32,821 nt of DNA from Geofilum rubicundum JCM 15548. Its GTDB lineage: Bacteria > Bacteroidota > Bacteroidia > Bacteroidales > Marinilabiliaceae. Every line of letters starts with the position of its first letter. The first letter of the stretch is position 1. Positions 1-8,384 of the stretch are shown here, one piece after another. The DNA is taken from the NCBI RefSeq assembly GCF_000974365.1, contig NZ_BAZW01000046.1, positions 1 through 32,821 on the forward strand, given 5' to 3'. The position numbers were made by a program, and so were the translations under genes. The notes under the pieces are model-generated. The model did not search any database, had not been told where the DNA came from, and saw only the letters and a program-made list of their open reading frames with translations.

Positions 1-98
1 TATAAGTATTATAACTATATACTTAAATACTAAGTGAGGAAATGAGGACGGTTTTTGCATTACTACCATTATTAAGCTTTTAAAATGTGTCTTGTAGT

Positions 99-1426
99 TT
101 AAATAAAGCGTTCAAGCTCGATGCCCTGATCCTTTAGGGTATCGTAGTTCATGATGTAAGCACTTGTTCTATTGCTGCCGAACTTTACGTTTTTTCTACG
201 GTAGTCAATGAATGAGCGATGTTTCTTTAGGTACTCACCAATTACAGCTTGGTCTAATACGGTTATTCCTTCCTTACGTGCTTGCTCCCGGTATAAACCA
301 TGAATTGCACCAACTCTTAGATATAAATGCTTTTCGTTATTTTCAGCAGCTTCCATTTTGTAATGTGTATGCTCTGTAATTTTATAAAGATTAAGTAGCG
401 ATTGCAATACATGAAAATACTGTTCCACTTCATCGCTTTGGTTTTGTACCGATATGGTCAATTTTGCAGAGCGAGTTAAGGCATTCTTTGCTGATAGAAA
501 ATCAAACGGAAAACCTAAATCGGATTGCTCCATGAGTATTTTCATTGGCGTAAGTACCGATGAAATATTAAGAACAGTTCTTCGGTCTACGTTACCGTAT
601 TCCCTTACTAACTCATCCATGACCTCAGAACTAATCTCAGGTTCAATCTTTGAATAATGTTCTTCAATTAAATATCGGTAATCGAAAACTGAGCATGTAA
701 TGTTTGTAAACTGTAGGCTTTCTTCGGCTGCTTTAAATAGTTTCAGGTCGGAGTAGTTACCACGGTTGGTATCATCAAACTCTCCCAATAAACTACGGCT
801 ACTCAAAGCAGGGTCTTGTGTAGGTAAATCCTGACCGCTAATAATTCCTGAACCCCTGGGCTTAGCAATCTTTGTCTCATTACCACCTGATTTTACACCT
901 GTGAGCTTTCCATTTCTATCTGCAATACCTTTTAATGCTTCAATAGTGTTTTTGTGTATGCTATTCTTGTACTCATTGCCCCAAAACGGATGGTTGGTAG
1001 TTGAATCCATACTACGCTGCATACCCGTACTTGTACTACCTGATGCAAGGTTAATTCCATCTTCCATTGGTGGCTTGCCAAACATATACATGATGCTCCG
1101 AGCTGCGGTACTTTTACCTGACTGTCGTTTTCCGAAAAGGAACAACAAAGGGAAGTACCCAAAATTAGCTTTGTAGATTAAGTCACTGAAAATAGTTGAG
1201 ATGTAATATGCTATAAGCAATTCAGCATTGCCGGGATAAATCTTTATCATAGATGCAGCCCATTTAGAAAAGCTCCAACTACTGCCTTTCTTTGGTTTCA
1301 CATACTTTGAGTTTTCCTTAAATGGATTACCACCATCGGAACTGCCAATTTTCAATGCTTTGCCATAGGCAGATAGAAGAAATGAAGTAAATGCACCTGG
1401 CCCTGTCTTATACTGCTTTCCAATTT
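99..1426 (-). CDS. Helicase/ATPase part of a mobile-element primase-helicase (frame-shifted C-terminal part)
   Basis: This is the ATPase half of an element replication protein. A Walker A motif (GKRQSGKST) sits about 75 residues after a TTG that could act as a start at 1355. The chain continues with SGSTSTG and FWGNEYKN segments, as in D5/DUF927-like superfamily 3 helicases. The reading frame is open upstream of 1355 and reads sensibly (KTGPGAFTSFLLSAYGKAL) back to a run of five T at 1424-1428 on the plus strand. One more base there would join it to the primase encoded at 1352-3328 as a single 1076-residue protein. I therefore regard 1355 as an artificial start. The family assignment is moderately sure; the join is an inference from frame and sequence sense. 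Confidence 0.75.
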
Positions 1427-3328
1427 TTCTTTACCATATCTACCAATAAACTCAGCGGTGGTATTGAGTACATGAAAGGTATCGTTAATTCGTATTTGGC
1501 TTTCGGGTGGTACATTATCAAATTCATCCATGTTATTTATAAGCGTTGCATGTGTAGTAATACCATACTCATCAATGGGATGAAAAGCTTTTTTGTAATA
1601 CAGTCCATTGGCAAACACCCAGAAGCTGTTTTTTTCATTGAAGCCAACACGTTCAAGCTCTTTGGCTTCGGGAATACCTAATAGTTTTACATTCTTAATA
1701 TTGTCTAGCTGACTGTCGTTACCATACCAAAAGAAACCATGCCTACGGTGTACTTGCTTCTTAAACGATGCGGGAGTACAGAAGTCATCCGATGAAATAA
1801 TAGCCAGGCGTTTTCTTCCGTATTGGCTCATCAAGCGCAACACATATTTCAGGTCAATTCCACCTTGTGGGTCTTTGTGGAACACACAAAACAGAGCTTC
1901 AAAAGTAAAGTTGGAGATTTGCTTTGGGTTCTTGCCCTCCATAGTATAATAAGCTCCATTCTCTTCATAATACTGATTTTCTAATAGGTTCTCCTGCTGT
2001 TCCTTTTTCAGCTTAATAATTTCGCTGATGTTTTCCTTTTTCTTTGGCTTTTTCTCAATTGGTTGAGCGTATTCCTTTAGTGCATCTTGCCAAGCTTTCT
2101 TAGGCTTGATTAATTCAGAAACAAAATCGAGGTACACTTCTTGATTGGTTCTATCATAACAGGATATAAGCGAAGCCATCCGCTTAATGGCTTCGGATTT
2201 CTTAACAGGGTCATTGGCAAATTTCTCGCTATACGATTCGGTTTTGAATACCACATAATCCGATTGTGTTTCATCGTACTGAAGAAATATATCATGGTCT
2301 ACAAAAGTGGAATCGGGGTCTTGCTTTTCAGGAAGCAACACTACAGATACATGAAACTTATTCTTGATGAGTATTTCGGCGTTCCTATCGGTGGCTCTTA
2401 ACCCTGCTGCATCACCATCAAAGATTAAAGTTGCCTTATTGGTGTATCGTTTTAGGAGCTTTGCCTGTGCTTGGGTTAGTGCAGTTCCGCATGTGGCAAC
2501 CGTATTTTCAATACCTATATCGTGCATACGCAGCACATCGGAATAACCCTCGACTATATATGCTCTGTCTTCTTTCTGAATAGCAAACCGTGCCACATTT
2601 AAGGCATACAGTTCATCTCCTTTGGTGTAGATACAACTCTCAGGAGTATTCATGTATTTTACCTTTGGATTCTCATTCAGGTCACGCCCGGCAAAAGCAA
2701 TAGTCTGGCCTTTTGAATTGGAAACAGGGAATATCAAGCGGTTGCGGAAGAAGTCATATAAGCCATTGTCTGCACTTTTTAAAACACCAACTTCTTCCAG
2801 TATCTCCGTTTTTAAGCCACTATTGCGAGCATGGACCAGGAGAGCATTTCCACTTGGAGCATAACCAATATTAAAACTACCGTTTTCAGGTATGGCTAGT
2901 TTACGCTCTTGAATATATGCTTGGGCTTCCTTGTGATTAACTTGCTCCAAATAGAACTTCTCAATGATGCTACAGGCTATTCTCAGGCTTTCTTCGTGTT
3001 TGAACTTGGCTTCATCAAAGTTGGTACTCTTTTTCCATTCAAAACTAATGTTAAGAATCTTTGCGCCAATTTCAACTGCTTCTTTAAATTCTACCCCTTC
3101 ATGTTCCTTTATGAACTCGATGGCATTGCCTCCTTTATCACAACCAAAACATTTGAAAATACCCTTTGCCGGATTTACGCTAAATGATGCCGTTTTCTCA
3201 TTGTGAAAAGGACAGCAAGCTTTGTAATTGCTTCCTGCCTTTTTTAGCTTGATGAAGTTTTCGACAACACTTAACGTATGCTCGTTAATTTGTTCTATAA
3301 CCCTGTTTGCATCCATGTGTGCTACCAA
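1352..3328 (-). CDS. DNA primase, CHC2 zinc finger plus Toprim domain (N-terminal part of primase-helicase)
   Basis: The N-terminus carries a CHC2 zinc-binding domain (CPFHNEKTASFS, then FKCFGCDKGG) within the first 70 residues. A DnaG-like catalytic core follows, with Toprim signatures IVEGYSD and LIFDGDAAG. The protein would make RNA primers for replication of the mobile element. The last residues after GKEK (about 1428 down to 1352) look out of frame, and the other frame leads smoothly into a helicase domain, so the native protein is probably a primase-helicase fusion as in many satellites and integrative elements. The start overlaps the preceding 96-aa ORF by 7 bases, which indicates co-translation. 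A second ATG lies four codons in, so the exact start is uncertain. Confidence 0.88.
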   Translation of the reverse strand: MVAHMDANRVIEQINEHTLSVVENFIKLKKAGSNYKACCPFHNEKTASFSVNPAKGIFKCFGCDKGGNAIEFIKEHEGVEFKEAVEIGAKILNISFEWKKSTNFDEAKFKHEESLRIACSIIEKFYLEQVNHKEAQAYIQERKLAIPENGSFNIGYAPSGNALLVHARNSGLKTEILEEVGVLKSADNGLYDFFRNRLIFPVSNSKGQTIAFAGRDLNENPKVKYMNTPESCIYTKGDELYALNVARFAIQKEDRAYIVEGYSDVLRMHDIGIENTVATCGTALTQAQAKLLKRYTNKATLIFDGDAAGLRATDRNAEILIKNKFHVSVVLLPEKQDPDSTFVDHDIFLQYDETQSDYVVFKTESYSEKFANDPVKKSEAIKRMASLISCYDRTNQEVYLDFVSELIKPKKAWQDALKEYAQPIEKKPKKKENISEIIKLKKEQQENLLENQYYEENGAYYTMEGKNPKQISNFTFEALFCVFHKDPQGGIDLKYVLRLMSQYGRKRLAIISSDDFCTPASFKKQVHRRHGFFWYGNDSQLDNIKNVKLLGIPEAKELERVGFNEKNSFWVFANGLYYKKAFHPIDEYGITTHATLINNMDEFDNVPPESQIRINDTFHVLNTTAEFIGRYGKEKLESSIRQGQVHLLHFFYLPMAKH

Positions 3329-3612
3329 TTTATTGTTGTGAATCTTTCTCGATTATCAGCATCGAGGCTCATAAAGAATTCAAGTATGTTTCCTCTAAAA
3401 TCGTAGAACTTATCTAATAGGTGGAAGCCCATCGTTGAACCCCATATTTTATAAAAGAGTGCATTCAATTCTAATTGCGAACTCTCAATCATTTTTTGTA
3501 CTTCCTTGCCATCAAACGGTATATTAGAGTAACCATTCTTTTCGTAGAAGCTTTTGATACGGTTATCAAAGTAAAAGAGCTTTGAAACCGTGTTGGGTGA
3601 TAAACTTGCCAT
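3322..3612 (-). CDS. Hypothetical protein, 96 aa, in mobile-element operon
   Basis: I do not recognise this protein. It is rich in aromatic residues (KLFYFDNR, FYDFRGN, LEFFMSL) with no signal peptide or membrane segment, so it is probably cytoplasmic. Its stop overlaps the primase start by 7 bases, and its own start lies 5 bases after the antirepressor stop. This tight packing supports real translation and a role tied to element replication or maintenance, although no function can be assigned. Confidence 0.65.
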   Translation of the reverse strand: MASLSPNTVSKLFYFDNRIKSFYEKNGYSNIPFDGKEVQKMIESSQLELNALFYKIWGSTMGFHLLDKFYDFRGNILEFFMSLDADNRERFTTINW

Positions 3613-3617
3613 AAGGG

Positions 3618-4160
3618 TTAGTTTTGAAAATCAATAGTTAGTTGTCGTTTATTCAGAAGCCATTCATCAAAGGTCATTTCTTTAACCTTATTGAGTGTTT
3701 TTCTTGCATCATTAAGCTCTTGCTTTGTTTTGCTGAAATCGATATTGACGCGCTCAACTGCTTCTAATTGATTTTCAAGAGCAACTTGTTTCTGTTCTAA
3801 AAACTGTGAATGGTCGGAGAAATGATTGAATAAAGCAGTGTAGCATTCCATCTTGTACTTTAAGATAGTTTCTCTGGCCTCTGGCTTAACGTTTTTTGGA
3901 TTGACGGTAAAGAGCCATCCTAAAGCATACATGTATGGGAGGCAGAACATCTCATATTGTTTTCCATCGTTTCCAGTTGATGTGCTGAGCACTCCAACTG
4001 AACCTAAAATTTCATCCTTCTGCACTTTGACAATCTGATTGCTATGATTAATGTCTAATGCTTCACAAATTGGTTTTATGGGAACCAGTTTTTCAGCTCC
4101 ATCAATAAGCATGATGCTTACGTCATTAATCTGTGCTACCGCTTTTACTTTCTCTTTCAT
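3618..4160 (-). CDS. P22-type phage antirepressor N-terminal domain protein
   Basis: Residues 1-115 resemble the P22 AR N-terminal / phage antirepressor domain: a strand-rich opening, then VPIKPICEALDI, a central CLPYMYALGWLF segment and an ending KYKMECYTALFNHF. The rest (about residues 118-180) is charged and heptad-like, a likely coiled coil. Such proteins counteract repressors or set lysogeny/transfer decisions in phages and integrative elements. The ATG at 4160 is chosen because the domain begins there; the frame stays open to 4235, but that stretch overlaps the upstream DUF4406 gene and looks unlike the family. It lies just upstream of the 96-aa and primase genes, as part of one operon. 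Confidence 0.75.
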   Translation of the reverse strand: MKEKVKAVAQINDVSIMLIDGAEKLVPIKPICEALDINHSNQIVKVQKDEILGSVGVLSTSTGNDGKQYEMFCLPYMYALGWLFTVNPKNVKPEARETILKYKMECYTALFNHFSDHSQFLEQKQVALENQLEAVERVNIDFSKTKQELNDARKTLNKVKEMTFDEWLLNKRQLTIDFQN

Positions 4161-4224
4161 AATCGTTCTTTTTAATATCATTAAAATGGCAGAGCAGCCC
4201 TTGAACAACCCTGCCGAAACCCTG

Positions 4225-4560
4225 CTAATTACCAAGGGAGGTTATTATTTGCTTAATTTCTTTATTGCTCGTTGGGTGAAACAAGGTGTGCAGCTTTAAG
4301 TCCATTGCTACAGTCAGTTCTATACGTGCCATGATGCTATCTTTCCAATTGGGTAGAACATACACTGCCTGGCTGTTCTTTAGCAACTCGATACGGTTTT
4401 GTAGTGTATCAGACCAGCTCATCTTTGCAAATGCCATTTCAGTTGGATTCACAACGGAACACCGCATGGATTTTAATTTGGCTTTTATTTTATCGGTATC
4501 AACTAAGCCTTTCGATTCGCTTTGTGGAATATCATCCCCACATATATAAATAGTCGTCAT
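4225..4560 (-). CDS. DUF4406 family protein (nucleoside-deoxyribosyltransferase-like fold)
   Basis: This 111-residue protein follows the DUF4406 pattern: a start MTTIYICGDD, an NPTE motif near residue 37, an alternating hydrophobic AVYVLPNW strand and a DSIMARIEL helix that resembles the W-x-S-x-(G/A)-x-x-E signature. Family members are small phage and element proteins related to nucleoside 2-deoxyribosyltransferases; their substrate is generally unknown. The glutamate in ARIEL corresponds to the conserved family acid. Its start lies three bases after the stop of a 48-codon ORF, suggesting translational coupling. Confidence 0.72.
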   Translation of the reverse strand: MTTIYICGDDIPQSESKGLVDTDKIKAKLKSMRCSVVNPTEMAFAKMSWSDTLQNRIELLKNSQAVYVLPNWKDSIMARIELTVAMDLKLHTLFHPTSNKEIKQIITSLGN

Positions 4561-4563
4561 CTT

Positions 4564-4710
4564 CTACTTTTTTACAATGTTCAAATCCTTACATATTTGG
4601 CTCTCAGGAAGAACTTGATTATTACACTTCTTCTTTAGCAAGAGCTTTAAGAATGAGAGCCGTATTTCTTGTTTATTGCTTTCAGTTTTTATTTCCTTCT
4701 TTTCCTTCAT
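4564..4710 (-). CDS. Small lysine-rich hypothetical protein, 48 aa
   Basis: A 48-codon ATG-started ORF (MKEKKEIKTES at the start, stop TAG at 4564-4566) lies between the excisionase-like gene and the DUF4406 gene. It is highly basic and charged with a central hydrophobic LSFLKLLLKK helix. The evidence for coding is positional: it fills the gap between two genes and stops three bases before the next start. No family is recognised. It could be a small regulator or simply a leader that couples translation. Confidence 0.4.
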   Translation of the reverse strand: MKEKKEIKTESNKQEIRLSFLKLLLKKKCNNQVLPESQICKDLNIVKK

Positions 4711-4745
4711 TGAGATTACAGGTTTTAAGAATTGCTAATAACCAA

Positions 4746-5047
4746 TTACAAATTGCTCTTTATTTCATCCAAGGAAGAATGACGACCTGCTTTAATCCAT
4801 TTCTCAATTTCATCCAATTTGAATAGTAGAATCTTACCACCCGGTTTATAGAAAGGAATCTGTTTATTATATACCCTGCCATAAATGGTTTTAACACTTT
4901 CTCCCAGTAACTGGCTAATTCGGAAGCACTAACATAATTGAAGCCCATTCCGACTTTGTGCTGTAACTTAACTAACTCTGAAACCTTTTTATTTAGCCGT
5001 TCAAAATTCTTTAAAGTTTCCGTCTTGAAACACTTTTGTTCATCCAT
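4746..5047 (-). CDS. Excisionase-like helix-turn-helix DNA-binding protein (frame-shifted)
   Basis: From the ATG at 5047 the first frame reads a charged, coiled-coil-like N-terminus and then VSASELA, the start of an HTH_17/excisionase domain. At about 4913-4914 the sense frame changes: the other frame gives QLLGESVKTIYGRVYNKQ, IPFYKPGGKILLFK and LDEIEKWIKAGR, the typical second half of this domain, with a stop at 4746. Adding one C (coding strand) in a GCC-CAG context restores a 100-residue protein. Without repair the ORF runs on to 4760 in a nonsense frame. Proteins of this type control excision or transfer genes of Bacteroidota mobile elements. Candidate operator repeats lie upstream at 5114-5220. 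Confidence 0.7.
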
Positions 5048-5113
5048 ATCGTTGCTGTTTTTTTTATTCAAAAATTCAATGGCAAGTATAGGATATGGAC
5101 ATAGCTATTTCCA

Positions 5114-5220
5114 ACGTCGGACTATCCGATATTTTCAAACTATTTTCTTACAACCTGTATGTGTGTAAATTACAAAGGCAGAACTTTATGCAAATACGAT
5201 ATTTTGGCAAAAACGTCGGA
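5114..5220. promoter_or_regulatory. Repeated ACGTCGGA boxes upstream of the excisionase-like gene
   Basis: The octamer ACGTCGGA occurs at 5114-5121 and 5213-5220. The first copy is part of an inverted repeat TCGGA-CTA-TCCGA at 5117-5129. Each copy has a CGATATTTT string nearby. The region is non-coding between two minus-strand genes, so it is a candidate operator/promoter for the excisionase-like gene starting at 5047. Function is inferred from position and symmetry only. Confidence 0.4.
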
Positions 5221-5279
5221 TACTTTTTTCACTCAAATAGCAATAAAAAGCAATAAATAGTAATCGGCATTTTCACGAA

Positions 5280-6263
5280 TTATCGGGTTACTATTTCAAT
5301 TATCACTTTTTCGATGTCACCTATGGGTAAATTTCGTTCTTGGAAATGCAGACGAATTACTTCCAAATCAACCAAAAGATTTTTGTCTTTCTTGATATAA
5401 GGTGCTTTTTCTATGAGCGTGTAGAAGTATGAATTTTTATAAGTATTCATATCAATTCCATTTACCACACATAAAAAACGGGCAAGTGTTGAATTACCAA
5501 CATCGACCCGTAATTTTAAACCTAAAAGGCGAAAAAGAAAGTAAACCCAAAGAACCTGTTGCGCTCTTGATAATTTTAGTATTGCTTCATGTGTTCTTGG
5601 TTTACCTTGTTGAAGATTTGGAAAAGCATCAACTTTTCCACTTGATTTGAAATATTTGAGAAACTGAATTTTTCCATAATAGTCACAGAAAAAATTATAA
5701 TAATCTTGGGGGATTGTTGACGAGAGGTCAACGAAAGGTGAGTAGTAATATATCTCCAAACTTTTGAGATAAGTGGTTTTCTGTCGAAAACTTATTACAT
5801 CTTGAAGTTTAACTTGTGCGGCATCAGGAATAATCCACTGAAATAATGCTTTTAGCTTTATTCGGATTTTTCCTACCTGCAAATAACAAAGTTCTCCTTC
5901 GTTGTTATATACTTCAAGCCTTTTAAGGTGGGTATTGGGTGGTACGAAAAAAAATGAGAAGTATCTCTCTTTGATGGTAACATGCCGTTTAGTATGTTCC
6001 ATTCGCTCTCTTAAAATTAGAGCTTTCTCAATTATAGCATTTATATCCTCTGATTCAACGAGATAGTGATAATCAAAAATCTTCATTAGTTCAGTTGGGA
6101 ATGGGTCTGTTGGCAATTGCGTCAACTTCTCAACAAGGCTATCCATATTGGATTCCCATACTGTTGATTCTTTAGCCTTTCTATATCCCTGCAATAAATT
6201 TTCAAATACTGCAAGGCAATCCTTTTCAAAATTCTCTCCAACAATTATTTGTTGTGTCATCAT
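5280..6263 (-). CDS. Hypothetical protein, 327 aa, mobile-element associated
   Basis: An intact, well-formed ORF with an ATG-ATG start. I cannot assign a family. It has no signal peptide or clear membrane helix. It shows an amphipathic N-terminal half, an aromatic-rich centre (RYFSFFFVPP, SLEIYYYSP, DYYNFFCDYYG) and a basic C-terminal third (RAQQVLWVYFLFRLLG followed by a serine/threonine-poor tail). Size, position next to the excisionase-like gene and orientation recall the regulatory or RteC-like genes of Bacteroidota conjugative elements, but I see no decisive motif, so that remains speculation. Confidence 0.6.
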   Translation of the reverse strand: MMTQQIIVGENFEKDCLAVFENLLQGYRKAKESTVWESNMDSLVEKLTQLPTDPFPTELMKIFDYHYLVESEDINAIIEKALILRERMEHTKRHVTIKERYFSFFFVPPNTHLKRLEVYNNEGELCYLQVGKIRIKLKALFQWIIPDAAQVKLQDVISFRQKTTYLKSLEIYYYSPFVDLSSTIPQDYYNFFCDYYGKIQFLKYFKSSGKVDAFPNLQQGKPRTHEAILKLSRAQQVLWVYFLFRLLGLKLRVDVGNSTLARFLCVVNGIDMNTYKNSYFYTLIEKAPYIKKDKNLLVDLEVIRLHFQERNLPIGDIEKVIIEIVTR

Positions 6264-6713
6264 AAGCTTCTTTAAAATGTTAAAAAATAATTGCTTATGA
6301 TTATTCCCATGCTCAACTGAAAGCTATAGTAACTTTATAATCTCATAATTTGTATTTAATTAATGATGTTTTCTCTGTCATTTTCGTTGTCATCAATGAG
6401 TTTAACCATAAGCAAAAGTTTTGTGTTAAAATAAATTTCGCACAAAACTAATGTATTGGCTAAAAAGACCTGATTGAAGCCTATTGAAAAAAATTGGTAA
6501 GCAATATCTGATGAATTTGAAGAAATTTTGAAAAAAAACATTTTCTTTTTCCTTCTTAATATTACAATAGAAAGTATGGTAGTTTGTATGTTAGGCAGTT
6601 TTTAAGAGAAGCTTTAAAAACTATTTATAACTCACTATATCAAGTTATTATGAGTTATTTATTTTTTGCTCGGATATACTGTATATACATTGTAAAGGGT
6701 GTTTTCATTTTTT
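6264..6713. other. AT-rich intergenic region at the right side of the mobile element
   Basis: About 450 bases of very AT-rich DNA separate the 327-aa gene from the SusC-like gene. Only a short minus-strand ORF of low complexity (6356-6541) is present, and I do not believe it. No integrase, tRNA or clear attachment repeat was found, so the right boundary of the element could not be fixed. Confidence 0.4.
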
Positions 6714-8384
6714 TTATAGGCTGACATTAATCCCAAATATCCACTGTTTGATTGCTGCGTTATAATTATCATCATAACCATAAGTATCCCAAGTGGTATT
6801 AAGAGATATATCGGGATCTGCTCCTTGATAATCGGTCTTGGTGAATAAGTTTTTACCGGTAAGGTATAACGAAAGATGGCCCAAATGTAGTTTTGAAATA
6901 ATTTTTTCAGGTATCTGGTATTTAAGTGTTATGGTTTTCAAACGAAAGAATGAACCATCTTCGACAAAACGAGTGGAGCCAAGCCAGTTGTAGCCATAGT
7001 TATATAATGCCCTTGGAATATCGGTTTGGTCGCCATCTTTTCGCCACCTGTAATCAACCGCTGTTGTTTGATTATTAAATGTGTACATATTTTCTAAATC
7101 CATGCGAGCTCTATTAACGATGTCGTTACCGTATCGAAAGTTGAAAAAGACACCCAACCACCAGCCTTTATATTGAAGTGATGTGCCTCCTGTTCCGGTT
7201 ATTTTGGGTCGCGCATTTCCAATCTGTTGGATGTCATTTTCATCGATATTACCATCATGGTTTATATCTTCGTAAATGGCATCCCCACCCAAAAATTGAT
7301 ATTGTATGACGCCCTTAGCAAAGATCATTGGTGAAGGGGTACCATTGGAATCGAGTATTATATTTCCCTCAGAATCTCTTGCAACCGGGGCATTTTCCTG
7401 AGTTCCTTCTATATAATCGTTGTATTGGTAAACACCATTGTAATTAAATCCATATATTTTGTCGTATTCACCGCGTTTTAAATAGCTTCCATTGGTGTGA
7501 TAAAAACCATCATTTAAATCGTAATTGGCTTCAGTTATTTGAAAGGTGTTTTTGTGCAGGTTGCCAAAAACAACAATCTTAAAATCTTCCTGGTCAATTA
7601 ATGCAATCTTGGTATTAAGTTCCCATCCTTTGTTTAAGATGTTATGTTTAAAAAAATAGTGCGAATCTATGACCTGGTTTTTTAATTGTCGTTCGAAGTA
7701 ATTTACATTAAAGGAGAACTTGTTTAATAGCTGCAGATGGGTCTTAAAACAGACATCCTGTTGTTTCTCATCATATGCATCTGATATTGGAATGTTATGT
7801 TTGTTGATTGATGTAGCTATTGAAAGATGATCAATAAAGACCAGTGGTTTAAAAAAAGTTTCGTTCGAGATAGCCCATTTAGCATTTAGTGCGTAACCAT
7901 TTCCGGAATAAGTTGATTCATATTTGCTAATATCCTTTATTGATTTATAGTTTTCTGTATAAACCCCAATGTTAACAAAATACCTGCTTAATGCAGTGTA
8001 TTTGACACTTCCGGTTATATTTTGATTTTTTAATTCGGTATGATTGTTGGAGCCTTTTATATAATTGCCTTCATAATCAACGGCTTCAAAGTCCGTTTCA
8101 GATTCCCGATTATTTATTGAGTAGGTAGCTGAAAGCTTTAATTGGTTTGAGTTGTTTTGTATTAAATAATAATTTATTGCATTTGTAAGGTAAAGGGTAT
8201 TGGTTTTGTATAAATAGTTTGCATACGCCCCGATCTCATTATAACTTGAACGGTATGCATAATTCATAGGAAGATCATGTAATCCTAAATCAGATTGTTT
8301 TTTTATGATAGAAGATGCTAGCTTGTATTTGAGCCTTTTATCGGGGTTAATTCTAAGTTGAATGTTGGATTGAGTATTTTGTTT
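6714..8384 (-). CDS. SusC/RagA-family TonB-dependent receptor, C-terminal barrel part (frame-shifted)
   Basis: This is the C-terminal barrel of a SusC-like outer-membrane receptor. Features include a NIDENDIQQIGNARPKITG segment (the usual DxNxDGxI...iGn..P family feature), GWWLGVFFNFRYGND, LYLTGKNLFTKTDYQGADPD and a terminal GINVSL strand. The frame is open before the first ATG at 8267 and reads NIQLRINPDKRLKYKLAS back to a run of five T at 8382-8386. One added base there joins it to the ORF ending at 8318, giving a 904-residue protein. No SusD partner gene follows; the next gene downstream belongs to the mobile element. Confidence 0.82.
   Translation of the reverse strand, partial: KQNTQSNIQLRINPDKRLKYKLASSIIKKQSDLGLHDLPMNYAYRSSYNEIGAYANYLYKTNTLYLTNAINYYLIQNNSNQLKLSATYSINNRESETDFEAVDYEGNYIKGSNNHTELKNQNITGSVKYTALSRYFVNIGVYTENYKSIKDISKYESTYSGNGYALNAKWAISNETFFKPLVFIDHLSIATSINKHNIPISDAYDEKQQDVCFKTHLQLLNKFSFNVNYFERQLKNQVIDSHYFFKHNILNKGWELNTKIALIDQEDFKIVVFGNLHKNTFQITEANYDLNDGFYHTNGSYLKRGEYDKIYGFNYNGVYQYNDYIEGTQENAPVARDSEGNIILDSNGTPSPMIFAKGVIQYQFLGGDAIYEDINHDGNIDENDIQQIGNARPKITGTGGTSLQYKGWWLGVFFNFRYGNDIVNRARMDLENMYTFNNQTTAVDYRWRKDGDQTDIPRALYNYGYNWLGSTRFVEDGSFFRLKTITLKYQIPEKIISKLHLGHLSLYLTGKNLFTKTDYQGADPDISLNTTWDTYGYDDNYNAAIKQWIFGINVSL

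Noticed and set aside
6356-6541. Short minus-strand ORF in the AT-rich gap
   Set aside because: Low-complexity, Phe/Ile/Asn-rich translation typical of random AT-rich DNA; no ribosome-binding site or neighbour coupling.
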